A stretch of 64,000 bases of DNA from NCBI GenBank assembly GCA_958296225.1, contig OY282456.1:1302001-1366000 (forward strand). The letters run 5' to 3'. The stretch comes from an uncultured Dehalococcoidia bacterium. GTDB lineage: Bacteria > Chloroflexota > Dehalococcoidia > Lucifugimonadales > UBA3495. Below, piece by piece: positions 33,382 through 42,154 of this stretch (within the stretch, counting starts at the first letter, position 1; each line of letters opens with the position of its first letter). The notes under the pieces were generated by a model. That model saw only the letters and a program-made list of their open reading frames with translations, ran no database searches and was not told the origin of the DNA. The translations under genes and the position numbers were made by a program.

Positions 33382-34101
33382 ATGCCCGAATACTACCCCG
33401 TCTATCTCAACCTGGCCGGCAAGCGCTGCGTGATTCTGGGCGGCGGAACCATCGCCCAGGGGAAGCTGGCCGCCCTGCGCGACGCCGGCGCCAGCATCAC
33501 CGTCATCAGCCCGCAGTCCACCGACGGCATCAAGCGCGCGTCCCAGCGGGGCGACCTAACCCTGCTGCCGCGGGAATACCGGACGGGCGATTTGGCCGGC
33601 GCGTTCCTCGCAGTGGCGGCCACCAACGTGTGGCACGTGAACCGGCAGATTTACGAGGAAGCCGAAGCCAGGGGCGTGCTGCTCAACGTGGTGGACGACC
33701 CCGACCAATGCACGTTCATTGCCCCCTCCATAGTGCGGCGGGACCCGGTTACACTGGCCGTCTCCACCGGCGGGGCCAGCCCGGCGCTGGCGCGCAAAAT
33801 ACGCGAAACGCTGACGGAAGCGCCGGCATTAAAATGGGCCGACTTGGCCAACGCATTGGGGCGGGCGCGCCGGGTCATCAAGGAACAGCGCGCCGTCATC
33901 GACCCGACCCGCTGGCAGTGCGTCATCACCGAAGACTTGCTGGCGCTGGCGCAAGCCGGGCGCGACGATGAGGCGGTGGACATTATCCTGTCGCAACTGC
34001 AAGACGCCACCATCCCGGAGATGTGCGGCGACTTAACCCGATGCCAGCCGGGTGGTTGCGCCAAACGGGCCGCGCTGCGAGCGGCGGAGGCGGTAAGTTG
34101 A
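33382..34101 (+). CDS. Precorrin-2 dehydrogenase / sirohydrochlorin ferrochelatase-like (Met8/CysG N-terminal)
   Basis: 239 residues from the ATG at 33382. The NAD-binding core is PVYLNLAGKRCVILGGGTIA then GKLAALRDAGASITVISP; the family's NVVDDPDQCTFIAPSIVRRD follows near residue 100 with the catalytic Asp, and VSTGGASPALARKIRETL. It oxidises precorrin-2 to sirohydrochlorin and may insert iron. The C-terminal tail (TRCQPGGCAKRAA) is extra and cysteine-containing. Its stop overlaps the TTG start of hemA. Confidence 0.88.
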   Translation: MPEYYPVYLNLAGKRCVILGGGTIAQGKLAALRDAGASITVISPQSTDGIKRASQRGDLTLLPREYRTGDLAGAFLAVAATNVWHVNRQIYEEAEARGVLLNVVDDPDQCTFIAPSIVRRDPVTLAVSTGGASPALARKIRETLTEAPALKWADLANALGRARRVIKEQRAVIDPTRWQCVITEDLLALAQAGRDDEAVDIILSQLQDATIPEMCGDLTRCQPGGCAKRAALRAAEAVS

Positions 34102-35381
34102 GCCTCCTGGTTTTGGGATTAGACCATCGTACCGCGCCGGTGGACCTGCGCGAGCAGTTGAGCGTGGAGCGGGAGCAGCTGCCCAACGCGCTGGCTCAGC
34201 TGGCCGATTACGTCCCGCAGTCGGTGATTCTTTCAACGTGCAATCGCACCGAGGTCTATACCTACGACGCCGATGACATTGGGCTGGTCGGCCGGGTCGG
34301 CGACTTTTTGATTGCCTACTCCGGCGTGGCCGGCGCCGAGTTGGAACGGCACATCTATCAGCTGTGGGAAGCCGACTGCGTTGCGCATCTGTTCCAGGTT
34401 GCCGGCGGGCTGGAGTCCATGATAGTGGGGGAGCGGCAGATTCTCGGCCAGGTGCGGGCGGCGTTCAGCGTGGCCAGCCGGGCGGGTTACGTGAAAAGCC
34501 CGCTGACCAGGGTCTTTCACGACGCCCTGCGCGCCGGCCGCCGGGTGCATCGTGAGACTAACATCGGGCATCATTCGCGTTCCGTGAGCCGGGCGGCAGT
34601 GCAACTGGCGCGGGGACTGTTCGACCGGCTGGACAACCGGCGGGCGCTGGTGATTGGCGCCGGCGATGCCGGCCGGATGGTGGCGCGGGCGCTGGCCGAC
34701 GCCGGGGTGCGGGAAATTACGGTCACTAACCGAACCTTTTGGCGGGCTGAGGACCTGGCGCGGGATTTGGGCGGCGTAGCAGTACCCTTTGCGGAACTGG
34801 GCCCTGCGCTGGCCGACGCCGATTTGGTCATCAGCAGCACCGGGTCACCGGGTTACGTGGTGGATGTGGCGCTGGCGTCCGCCGCCCTGCGCCACCGCAA
34901 CGCCGACGCGCCGGCAATGTTCATTGATATTGCGGTGCCTCGGGATATTGAACCCGCGGTGGGGGAGCTGGACGGGGTGCAGCTGTTCGACATTGATGCG
35001 CTGGGACAGGTGGCCGAGAGTTCACTGGACGGTTTGGATGCCGAAATCCGCAAAGCCCGGGACGTGGTTGATGCGGAATTGGCCCGGTTCGTCGAATGGT
35101 GGCACTCGTCGGATATGATGGAGTTGATGGTGGCGATGCGCCAACGCGCCGATGCGGTGCGGCGGGACGAGGTGGCGCGCACGCTGCGAATGCTGGGCGC
35201 CGAACCGGATGGTGAACTGGCGGAACGTCTGGACGCGATGACCAACGCCCTGGTCAAAAAGCTGCTGCATCAGCCCACGGTTGAACTGCGCTCCGGCAAT
35301 AGCGCAACCGATTACCCGGTGGCGCGCCGCTTATTCGGGCCGGACGACCAGGACGGTAGAGGCCGTGGCCGCCGCCGCTGA
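34098..35381 (+). CDS. hemA: Glutamyl-tRNA reductase
   Basis: 427 residues from a TTG at 34098, chosen because the family begins LLVLGLDHRTAPVDLREQL right after it and the codon overlaps the previous stop (TTGA). The catalytic Cys lies in ILSTCNRTEVYTYD, the tRNA-contact region in GGLESMIVGERQILGQVRAA, and the NADPH fold in RALVIGAGDAGRMVARALAD. It commits glutamate to tetrapyrrole synthesis. The C-terminal dimerisation helix is present. The end overlaps hemC. Confidence 0.93.
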   Translation: MSLLVLGLDHRTAPVDLREQLSVEREQLPNALAQLADYVPQSVILSTCNRTEVYTYDADDIGLVGRVGDFLIAYSGVAGAELERHIYQLWEADCVAHLFQVAGGLESMIVGERQILGQVRAAFSVASRAGYVKSPLTRVFHDALRAGRRVHRETNIGHHSRSVSRAAVQLARGLFDRLDNRRALVIGAGDAGRMVARALADAGVREITVTNRTFWRAEDLARDLGGVAVPFAELGPALADADLVISSTGSPGYVVDVALASAALRHRNADAPAMFIDIAVPRDIEPAVGELDGVQLFDIDALGQVAESSLDGLDAEIRKARDVVDAELARFVEWWHSSDMMELMVAMRQRADAVRRDEVARTLRMLGAEPDGELAERLDAMTNALVKKLLHQPTVELRSGNSATDYPVARRLFGPDDQDGRGRGRRR

Positions 35382-36306
35382 CCAGCTTTCCGCAGTAGTG
35401 CGGGTGGGAACCCGCAGCAGCCGGCTGGCGCTGATACAGACCGAACTGACGCTGGCGGTTCTGCGGGCAGCGCACCCGGATGTGGATTTTCAGGTCGTAA
35501 CCGTCACCACGCAGGGGGACGCCAATCAAGCGGCCCCGTTGGCCGGTATGGGCCTGGGGGTATTCGTCACAGAGATTGAGCGCCGCCTGGAAACGGGCGC
35601 GATTGACTTGGCGGTGCACAGCCTGAAAGATATGCCCACGCTGCTGCCGGAAGGCATGGCCATCGGCGCGGTGCTGGAACGGGCCGACCCACGAGATGCG
35701 CTGGTGTGTCACCTGGGCGCAACGCTGGACGAATACCCCGCCGGCGGGCGCATCGGCACCAGCAGCCCGCGACGGGCGGCGCAAATTGCGGAACGACGGC
35801 CCGACCTGGATATTGTTCCCATCAGAGGGAATGTTGACACACGTTTGCGCAAGGCCGCCGGGGACGAGTGCGACGGAACGGTAGTTGCGGCGGCCGGACT
35901 GGTCCGTTTGGGAATGGCAGACGTTGTCACGGAGTATTTGTCGCCGCAGCAGTTCGTGCCGCCGCCGGGTCAGGGGGCGATGGCAGTAGAAATCCGGGCG
36001 GACGATGCGAGAATGCGCCGGCTGGTTGCGCCGGCTAACCATGCTGCTACAGAGGCTGCGGTGTCGGCAGAGCGGGCGTTTCTGGAGGCGCTGGGCGGCG
36101 GGTGTCAGGTTCCGGTGGGGGCTTACGTGGAGCCGGACGACGCAAGCGGCGATGCTCTCAGCCTTACCGTGTTTCTGGCTGCGCCCGATGGTTCGGCGTC
36201 ATACCGGGCGACGGTGGTCGGGAAGGTGTCCGATACGGCAGGGCTGGCGGCGTCAGCGTGGCAACGGCTGCGGGAACAGGGCGCGGCAACCTTGCTGGCA
36301 AGTTAG
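35365..36306 (+). CDS. hemC: Hydroxymethylbilane synthase (porphobilinogen deaminase)
   Basis: 313 residues from the GTG at 35365, inside the hemA 3' end (17-base overlap), with GGTAGAGG just upstream; a GTG at 35398 is possible. Family motifs: RVGTRSSRLALIQTELT, IDLAVHSLKDMPTLLPEGM, RIGTSSPRRAAQI and IVPIRGNVDTRLRK. The cofactor-attaching Cys is in ALGGGCQVPVGAYV. It joins four porphobilinogen units into hydroxymethylbilane. Confidence 0.95.
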   Translation: MAAAADQLSAVVRVGTRSSRLALIQTELTLAVLRAAHPDVDFQVVTVTTQGDANQAAPLAGMGLGVFVTEIERRLETGAIDLAVHSLKDMPTLLPEGMAIGAVLERADPRDALVCHLGATLDEYPAGGRIGTSSPRRAAQIAERRPDLDIVPIRGNVDTRLRKAAGDECDGTVVAAAGLVRLGMADVVTEYLSPQQFVPPPGQGAMAVEIRADDARMRRLVAPANHAATEAAVSAERAFLEALGGGCQVPVGAYVEPDDASGDALSLTVFLAAPDGSASYRATVVGKVSDTAGLAASAWQRLREQGAATLLAS

Positions 36307-36307
36307 G

Positions 36308-37861
36308 GTGAATGCCGTGAAGCCAGGCAAGGTTTATCTGGTGGGCGCCGGGCCGGGCGACCCCGGGCTGCTGACGGTGAAGGGCGCGCGCGCGCTGGCT
36401 GCGGCCGACGTGGTGGTTTATGACCGTCTGCTGGACCCGTCGCTGTTGCGGTTGGCGTCGGCAGCGGCGCGGCGGGTGTTCGTGGGCAAGGAGCGGGGGC
36501 GGCAGGCTTTGTCGCAGTCGGAGATTAACGAGCTGTTGGTAGCCGAGGGGTTGGCGGGCCGTCAGGTAGTGCGATTGAAGGGGGGCGACCCCTTTGTGTT
36601 CGGGCGCGGCGGCGAAGAAGCGCTGGCGCTGGCCGCGGCCGGCATCCCGTTTGAGGTGGTGCCCGGCGTTACTTCGGCCGTGGCGGCGGCGGCTTACGCC
36701 GGGATTCCGGTTACGCATCGGGGCCTTGCTACGGCGGTTACGATTGTTACCGGCAGCGAAGACCCCAGCAAGGGCGATACCGGCACGTCCTGGCCGGCGC
36801 TGGCCAGGGCCGGGGGGACGCTGGTGGTGTTGATGGGATGGGCGGCGCTGCCCGGCATTATAGCAACGCTGCGCGCTAACGGGATGGCCGGCGACACGCC
36901 GGTTGCGCTGGTGCAGTGGGGAACCTGGAACCGCCAACGGACGGTCACCGGGACATTGGCGAACATTGCCGAGCGGGGCCAGGCGGCCGGCATCGGCGCC
37001 CCGGTAATCGCCATCATCGGCGAAGTAGCCAAACTGCGAAATGAAATCGGATGGTTCGACCGCCGGCCGCTGTGGGGCCGTCGGGTGTTGGTGACGCGCT
37101 CCCGGACTCAGTCATCTCGGCTTATCGAGTTGCTGACGGAGTTAGGGGCGGAACCCATTGAGCTGCCGTCTATCGAGATTGGGCCTCTGGATGATTATAC
37201 GGAACTGGATACCGCGCTGACCGGCTCGGCCGGCGTATCCGGGCGGTGGGTGATTTTCGCCAGCGTCAACGCAGTGGAATACGTTTGGGAGCGGCTGCGG
37301 GTGATGGGGCAGGACGCCCGCCATTTTGCCGGCGCCACCGTCGGGGCCATCGGGCCGGCTACGGCGCGGGCGCTGCGGGAGCGGGGTATCGCGCCGGACT
37401 TTGTGCCGCAACGGTCGGTGTCTGAGGCAGTCATCGGAGAGTTGTCGGGGCTGGATTGGGCCGGCCGGCTGGCGCTGCTGCCGGGTTCGGCCATCGGGCG
37501 GGATGCGCTGGCGGTGGGGCTGGCGGGGCTGGGGGCCGACGTGCGCCGGGTGGCCGCCTATCGCAACGTGCGACCGGATGGCGTTGCGGAAAGGGCGCGG
37601 GAAGCGCTCGGTAAAGGCATTGATGTGATAACCTTCACCAGCTCGTCAACCGTGCGAAACCTGCTGGCGATTCTGGGCGATGACCGTTACCTGCTGGACG
37701 GCTCCCTGACCGCCTGCATCGGGCCGATTACGGCGGCCACCGCTACGGAGCTGGGGCTGCCCGTTGACATCATTGCCACTGAACACAACGTAGAGGGACT
37801 GGCCGATGCGCTGGCGCGTCATTTCGCCAATGACGTTACCACTTCGGCCAGCGAAACCTGA
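36308..37861 (+). CDS. cobA-hemD: Fused uroporphyrinogen-III C-methyltransferase / uroporphyrinogen-III synthase
   Basis: 517 residues from a GTG one base after hemC. Residues 1-245 are the SAM-dependent methyltransferase: GKVYLVGAGPGDPGLLTVKG, VRLKGGDPFVFGRGGEEALA, VVPGVTSAVAAAAYAGIPVT. From about residue 260 comes the HemD synthase: LWGRRVLVTRSRTQSSRLIE, WVIFASVNAVEYVWERL, ITFTSSSTVRNLLAIL. One protein thus makes uroporphyrinogen III and methylates it to precorrin-2. This directs flux into siroheme and fits the AhbA-AhbB gene. Such fusions are known in several bacterial groups. Confidence 0.93.
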   Translation: MNAVKPGKVYLVGAGPGDPGLLTVKGARALAAADVVVYDRLLDPSLLRLASAAARRVFVGKERGRQALSQSEINELLVAEGLAGRQVVRLKGGDPFVFGRGGEEALALAAAGIPFEVVPGVTSAVAAAAYAGIPVTHRGLATAVTIVTGSEDPSKGDTGTSWPALARAGGTLVVLMGWAALPGIIATLRANGMAGDTPVALVQWGTWNRQRTVTGTLANIAERGQAAGIGAPVIAIIGEVAKLRNEIGWFDRRPLWGRRVLVTRSRTQSSRLIELLTELGAEPIELPSIEIGPLDDYTELDTALTGSAGVSGRWVIFASVNAVEYVWERLRVMGQDARHFAGATVGAIGPATARALRERGIAPDFVPQRSVSEAVIGELSGLDWAGRLALLPGSAIGRDALAVGLAGLGADVRRVAAYRNVRPDGVAERAREALGKGIDVITFTSSSTVRNLLAILGDDRYLLDGSLTACIGPITAATATELGLPVDIIATEHNVEGLADALARHFANDVTTSASET

Positions 37862-37872
37862 GGAGGGACACC

Positions 37873-38856
37873 ATGCTGAAGCATCCTGATTTGCGTATGC
37901 GCCGGCTCCGGGAAAAGTCTCCGGTGCGTGATCTGGTCCGCGAAACCCGCATCAGCGCCGCCAATTTCATCTACCCGATGTTCGTTACCCACGGCGAGAA
38001 CATCCGCGAGGAAATCGAGCCGATGCCGGGCTGCTACCATACGTCCATTGACCGGCTGAATGAGGAGATTGACGAGGTAATGGAGCTGGGGATTCCGTCG
38101 GTTCTGCTGTTCGGCTTGCCGCCGGAGAAGGACGCTGTCGGCAGTGGGGCTTACGACCCGGAAGGGATTATTCAAGAGGCCACCCGAACCATCAAGGAAC
38201 GCGCGCCCGGCCTCATGGTCATTGGCGATGTGTGCCTGTGCGAATACACCGACCACGGGCATTGCGGCGTCATTACTGGCGACAAAATTGACAACGACGC
38301 CACGCTGGCGCTGTTGGCCCGCTCCGCGTTGACGCAGGCGCAGGCCGGCGCCGATATGGTCGCGCCATCGTCAATGATGGACGGGCAGGTGCGGGCCATC
38401 CGGGAGACGCTGGACGCCCACGGCTACGACGACACGCCGATTATGGGGTATGCCGCCAAGTACGCCTCGTCGTTCTACGGCCCCTTCCGTGTCGCCGCCG
38501 ACTCCACCCCGCAGTTCGGCGACCGCCGCAGCTACCAGATGGACCCGGCCAACCGGCGGATGGCGATGCGCGAAATCGAGTCGGACATCGCCGAAGGCGC
38601 AGACATCGTGATGGTGAAACCGGCCATGGCGTATATGGACGTTATCAAGGAAGCGCGGGAACGCTACGACTATCCGCTGGCCGCCTATAACGTGAGCGGC
38701 GAGTATTCAATGGTCAAGGCGGCGTCGCGGGCCGGCTGGGTGGACGAAAAGCCGGTTACGCTGGAACTGCTGACCGGCATCCGGCGGGCCGGGGCCGACA
38801 TCATTATCTCTTACCATGCCAAGGAAGTGGCGCGCTGGCTGCGGGGCGAGCAATAG
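37873..38856 (+). CDS. hemB: Porphobilinogen synthase (delta-aminolevulinic acid dehydratase)
   Basis: 327 residues, ATG with AGGAGGG 4 bases upstream. It condenses two aminolevulinate molecules. The metal loop is cysteine-rich (VIGDVCLCEYTDHGHCGVIT), indicating a zinc-dependent enzyme. The two catalytic lysines are in YAAKYASSFYGPFR and VMVKPAMAYMDVI. The closing AGADIIISYHAKEVARWL is typical. It sits mid-operon. Confidence 0.95.
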   Translation: MLKHPDLRMRRLREKSPVRDLVRETRISAANFIYPMFVTHGENIREEIEPMPGCYHTSIDRLNEEIDEVMELGIPSVLLFGLPPEKDAVGSGAYDPEGIIQEATRTIKERAPGLMVIGDVCLCEYTDHGHCGVITGDKIDNDATLALLARSALTQAQAGADMVAPSSMMDGQVRAIRETLDAHGYDDTPIMGYAAKYASSFYGPFRVAADSTPQFGDRRSYQMDPANRRMAMREIESDIAEGADIVMVKPAMAYMDVIKEARERYDYPLAAYNVSGEYSMVKAASRAGWVDEKPVTLELLTGIRRAGADIIISYHAKEVARWLRGEQ

Positions 38857-38868
38857 CGGTTGCCTGCA

Positions 38869-39399
38869 ATGCTGCCGCCGCCTTTCCTCCCCTTTGCCGG
38901 TCGCATTGGCCGGGCTACGGAACGCTGGCGCGGGCCGGTAGCCGCCGGCATCATCGCCGCCGCCGCCCTCTGGGCAGTGTGGTATTTCACCAAAGTGCCC
39001 TGCACCATTGAAAGCGCAGCCGCCGGCAAGTGCAACCCCGGCCTCCTGGCCCGCTACATCAACCACCAGATAATGGCGCAGTGCCTGCTTGTCGGCATGG
39101 CCGCCGCCACTTTGAAGGGAGGTTACAACGAAATTATGCTGAACCGCGAACGCAAACGCGCCGACGCCGCCGAGGAACGGCTGGCTGAAGAACGCAAACG
39201 CATGGACGAGCTGTATGCTGAAATCAGGGCGGAACTGCAACAAAGCCGAGCCGAACGGCAGCAGAACCTGGCCGAGCGACAGCAAAACTTGGCCGTCCAG
39301 CAGGCGATGATGGATACTCTGGCCCAGATGAACAGCACTCTCGCCCGGCTCCTGCAACAGCGGCAGAACGGCAATGAGCATTCAACTCCCGAAAACTGA
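38869..39399 (+). CDS. Membrane protein with C-terminal coiled coil
   Basis: 176 residues from the ATG at 38869. One membrane helix ([20 protein letters not shown]) is followed by [14 protein letters not shown], a second weaker hydrophobic stretch ([14 protein letters not shown]), and a long charged coiled coil with AERQQNL repeats. No family recognised. It lies between hemB and hemL in the same direction and its 3' end is close to the hemL ribosome site. A link to heme synthesis is only by position. Confidence 0.6.
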   Translation: MLPPPFLPFAGRIGRATERWRGPVAAGIIAAAALWAVWYFTKVPCTIESAAAGKCNPGLLARYINHQIMAQCLLVGMAAATLKGGYNEIMLNRERKRADAAEERLAEERKRMDELYAEIRAELQQSRAERQQNLAERQQNLAVQQAMMDTLAQMNSTLARLLQQRQNGNEHSTPEN

Positions 39400-39442
39400 T
39401 TTCGCCAGCCGTAACCCCGATACCGCCAAGGAGGCGCACACT

Positions 39443-40729
39443 ATGCAGCAGGCTAAATCCCGGCAGCTTTTTGAGCAGGCGCAGCGGGTCATCCCCGGCG
39501 GCGTCAACAGTCCGGTGCGCTCCTTCCGGGCGGTGGCGGGTACCCCGCCGTTCATTGCCCGCGGACAGGGCGCGCACGTCTGGGACGTGGACGGCAACGA
39601 GTACATCGATTATCTCGGTTCCTGGGGGCCGCTGGCGCTGGGGCACGCCCATCCCGCCGTGGTGGCAGCGGTGCAGCGGGCGGCGGCGGATGGCACGTCG
39701 TTCGGGGCGCCGGTGGCGCAGGAAGTGGAGCTGGCCGAGCTGATTTGCGCCGCCTTGCCGTCGGTGGATTTGGTGCGGCTGGTCAACTCCGGCACGGAAG
39801 CCTGTATGACGGCGCTGCGGCTGGCCCGCGCCTACACGGAACGCTCCAAAATCGTCAAGTTCGCCGGCAACTATCACGGCCACGCCGACGGGCTGCTGGT
39901 GCAGGCCGGCTCCGGCGCGTTGACTCACGGCGTGCCCACCAGCGCCGGCGTGCCGGAGTCCTACGCCGCCGAGACGCTGATTGCTGCCTACAACGACCTG
40001 GCATCGGTAGAAAGCCTGTTTGACGCCTGGCCCGACGGCATCGCCGCCGTCATCGTGGAGCCGGTAGCCGGCAACATGGGCGTCGTGCCGCCGGCCGACG
40101 GGTTCCTGGAAGGGTTGCGGCGGATTACCGAGGCCAACGGCGCGCTGCTGATTTTCGATGAGGTGATTACCGGCTTTCGCGTGGCCTACGGCGGGGCGCA
40201 AACGCTGTTCGGCATCACGCCGGACATCACGACGATGGGCAAGATTATCGGCGGCGGCCTGCCCGTGGGCGCTTACGGCGGGCGCCGCGAGATAATGCAG
40301 ATGGTTGCCCCGCTCGGCCCGATGTATCAGGCCGGCACCCTGTCGGGCAACCCGCTGGCGGTGGCGGCCGGCGTGGCGACGCTGACGGAATTGCAGCGGC
40401 CGGGCGTGTCTGAGCAGCTGGAAGCCACGGCGGCGCGGCTCACCGACGGGATTGCGGCGGCTTTTGCGCGGGCGGAAGTTCCGTCCACGATTAACCGGGT
40501 AGGGTCAATGTTCACCGGCTTTTTCAACGCCGGCCCGGTTGACACGCTGGCGGTGGTGGAGCAGTCGGATACGGCGGCCTATGGGCGGTATTTCCACGCC
40601 CTGCTGGAGCGCGGCGTGTACATTGCGCCATCGCAGTTTGAGGCCGGGTTCGTGTCCATCGCTCATACCGACGCCGATATTGACCGGACGATTACGGCGG
40701 TTGGCGACGCGCTGGCGGCAATGTCATAA
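39443..40729 (+). CDS. hemL: Glutamate-1-semialdehyde 2,1-aminomutase
   Basis: 428 residues from the ATG at 39443, with AAGGAGG upstream. PLP-dependent; converts glutamate semialdehyde to aminolevulinate. Motifs: [78 protein letters not shown], and the PLP lysine in [19 protein letters not shown]. Last gene of the tetrapyrrole operon. With hemA it gives the C5 route. Confidence 0.95.
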   Translation: MQQAKSRQLFEQAQRVIPGGVNSPVRSFRAVAGTPPFIARGQGAHVWDVDGNEYIDYLGSWGPLALGHAHPAVVAAVQRAAADGTSFGAPVAQEVELAELICAALPSVDLVRLVNSGTEACMTALRLARAYTERSKIVKFAGNYHGHADGLLVQAGSGALTHGVPTSAGVPESYAAETLIAAYNDLASVESLFDAWPDGIAAVIVEPVAGNMGVVPPADGFLEGLRRITEANGALLIFDEVITGFRVAYGGAQTLFGITPDITTMGKIIGGGLPVGAYGGRREIMQMVAPLGPMYQAGTLSGNPLAVAAGVATLTELQRPGVSEQLEATAARLTDGIAAAFARAEVPSTINRVGSMFTGFFNAGPVDTLAVVEQSDTAAYGRYFHALLERGVYIAPSQFEAGFVSIAHTDADIDRTITAVGDALAAMS

Positions 40730-40740
40730 AGGGGGCGGCA

Positions 40741-42144
40741 ATGGAACACCAAACCCTGTACTTCGGCGACTGTCTGGACTGGGTGCGGGAATGGCCGGAC
40801 GAATGTACCGACCTGATTTACCTGGACCCGCCCTTCAACAGCAACGCCAACTACAACATCCTCTACGGACGCGGCAACGGCACGCCGGCGCAGGTGCGGG
40901 CGTTCACCGATACCTGGCGTTGGGACACCGCCGCCAGCGCGCGGCTGTCGCCTATGCTTAATGCAATCGGCAATCCGGCCCACAAGGCCATCAAGGGATT
41001 CTGGGAATTGCTGGGCGAATCGGGGATGCTCGCTTATCTCACCTACATGGCGGAGCGGCTGGTAGAAATGCGCCGCCTGCTCAAGCCCACCGGCAGCATC
41101 TACCTGCATTGCGACCCTACCGCCAGCCATTATCTCAAAATCCTGCTGGACGGCATTTTTGGCGCGCAGCAGTTTCGCAACGAAATTGCGTGGTGCTATT
41201 CCTGGCCGCGCAACGCCCGCAGATATTACGCCCGGACGCACGACACTATCCTGTTTTACACCAGGGGCCCCGACTGGACTTTCAATGCCGACGCCGTGCG
41301 GCAGCCCTATTCGCCCGAATCGGAGGGGCGCGATGAGTATGCGGCTAACGCATCGGCATTTGAGGCCGCGGTGGTTCTGGACCCGCGCGACAAACTGCCG
41401 CAGGATTGGATTGAACTGCCTCCATTGCGCCCTAATGCGCGGGAGCGCCTCGGCTACAATACTCAAAAACCGCGGGCTTTGCTGGAAAGGATTATCAAAG
41501 CGTCCAGCAACGAAGGCGATTTCGTTCTGGACCCGTTCTGCGGCTGTGGCACAACCGTGGTTGCGGCGCACAATCTGGGGCGCCGGTGGGCCGGCGTTGA
41601 CATATCGGCCTTCGCCATTGACCTCATCCAGGAACGACGTTTTGCTCCTCTAAACGTAACAGCCAACATACGCGGCATCCCGGCCGATTTGGAATCGGCC
41701 CGCCGGCTGGCGGGCGCCAAGTGGGCGGATTTTCAGGCGTGGGCGGTAACTCGTGTTGCCGGTCTGGTTCCCAGCGATTCAATGTCGAGCGACGGCGGGA
41801 TTGACGGGCGCGGGACGATGCTGGCGCAACCTCAGGGGAACTATTCCCGGCTGGCCCTGTCCCAAGTCAAAGGCGGGCGGTTTGTGCTGGGGCAATTTCG
41901 GGATTTCCTGCACGCTATGGAACGCGACCGCGCTGCCATCGGCATCTATATCACTCTGGACAGCGTTAGTTCGCCCGGGGCGCGCTCGGAAATCGCCCGG
42001 CTGGGCAGCATCCGGGTTGGCGCTAACGAATATCCCCGCGTCCAGCTCTGGTCAATTGCCGACTATTTCGCTGGTCATTTGCCCAATCTGCCCACTATGG
42101 CCGACCCGTACACCGGGCAGGCGATTCAGTCATCGTTGACTTGA
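40741..42144 (+). CDS. DNA methyltransferase fused to a PD-(D/E)xK nuclease-like domain
   Basis: 467 residues. N-terminal two thirds: an N6-adenine/N4-cytosine methyltransferase of the beta-type order, with DLIYLDPPFNSNANYN near residue 25 before FVLDPFCGCGTTVVAAHNLG near residue 265. The C-terminal third (from about residue 325) has KWADFQAWAVTRVAGL, then SDGGIDGRGTM and LALSQVKGG, the D...(E/Q)xK pattern of Mrr/PD-(D/E)xK nucleases. A single protein could both mark and cut DNA. It begins 11 bases after hemL and precedes recQ by 10 bases. No specificity subunit is adjacent. Confidence 0.8.
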   Translation: MEHQTLYFGDCLDWVREWPDECTDLIYLDPPFNSNANYNILYGRGNGTPAQVRAFTDTWRWDTAASARLSPMLNAIGNPAHKAIKGFWELLGESGMLAYLTYMAERLVEMRRLLKPTGSIYLHCDPTASHYLKILLDGIFGAQQFRNEIAWCYSWPRNARRYYARTHDTILFYTRGPDWTFNADAVRQPYSPESEGRDEYAANASAFEAAVVLDPRDKLPQDWIELPPLRPNARERLGYNTQKPRALLERIIKASSNEGDFVLDPFCGCGTTVVAAHNLGRRWAGVDISAFAIDLIQERRFAPLNVTANIRGIPADLESARRLAGAKWADFQAWAVTRVAGLVPSDSMSSDGGIDGRGTMLAQPQGNYSRLALSQVKGGRFVLGQFRDFLHAMERDRAAIGIYITLDSVSSPGARSEIARLGSIRVGANEYPRVQLWSIADYFAGHLPNLPTMADPYTGQAIQSSLT

Positions 42145-42154
42145 TACCACCGCG

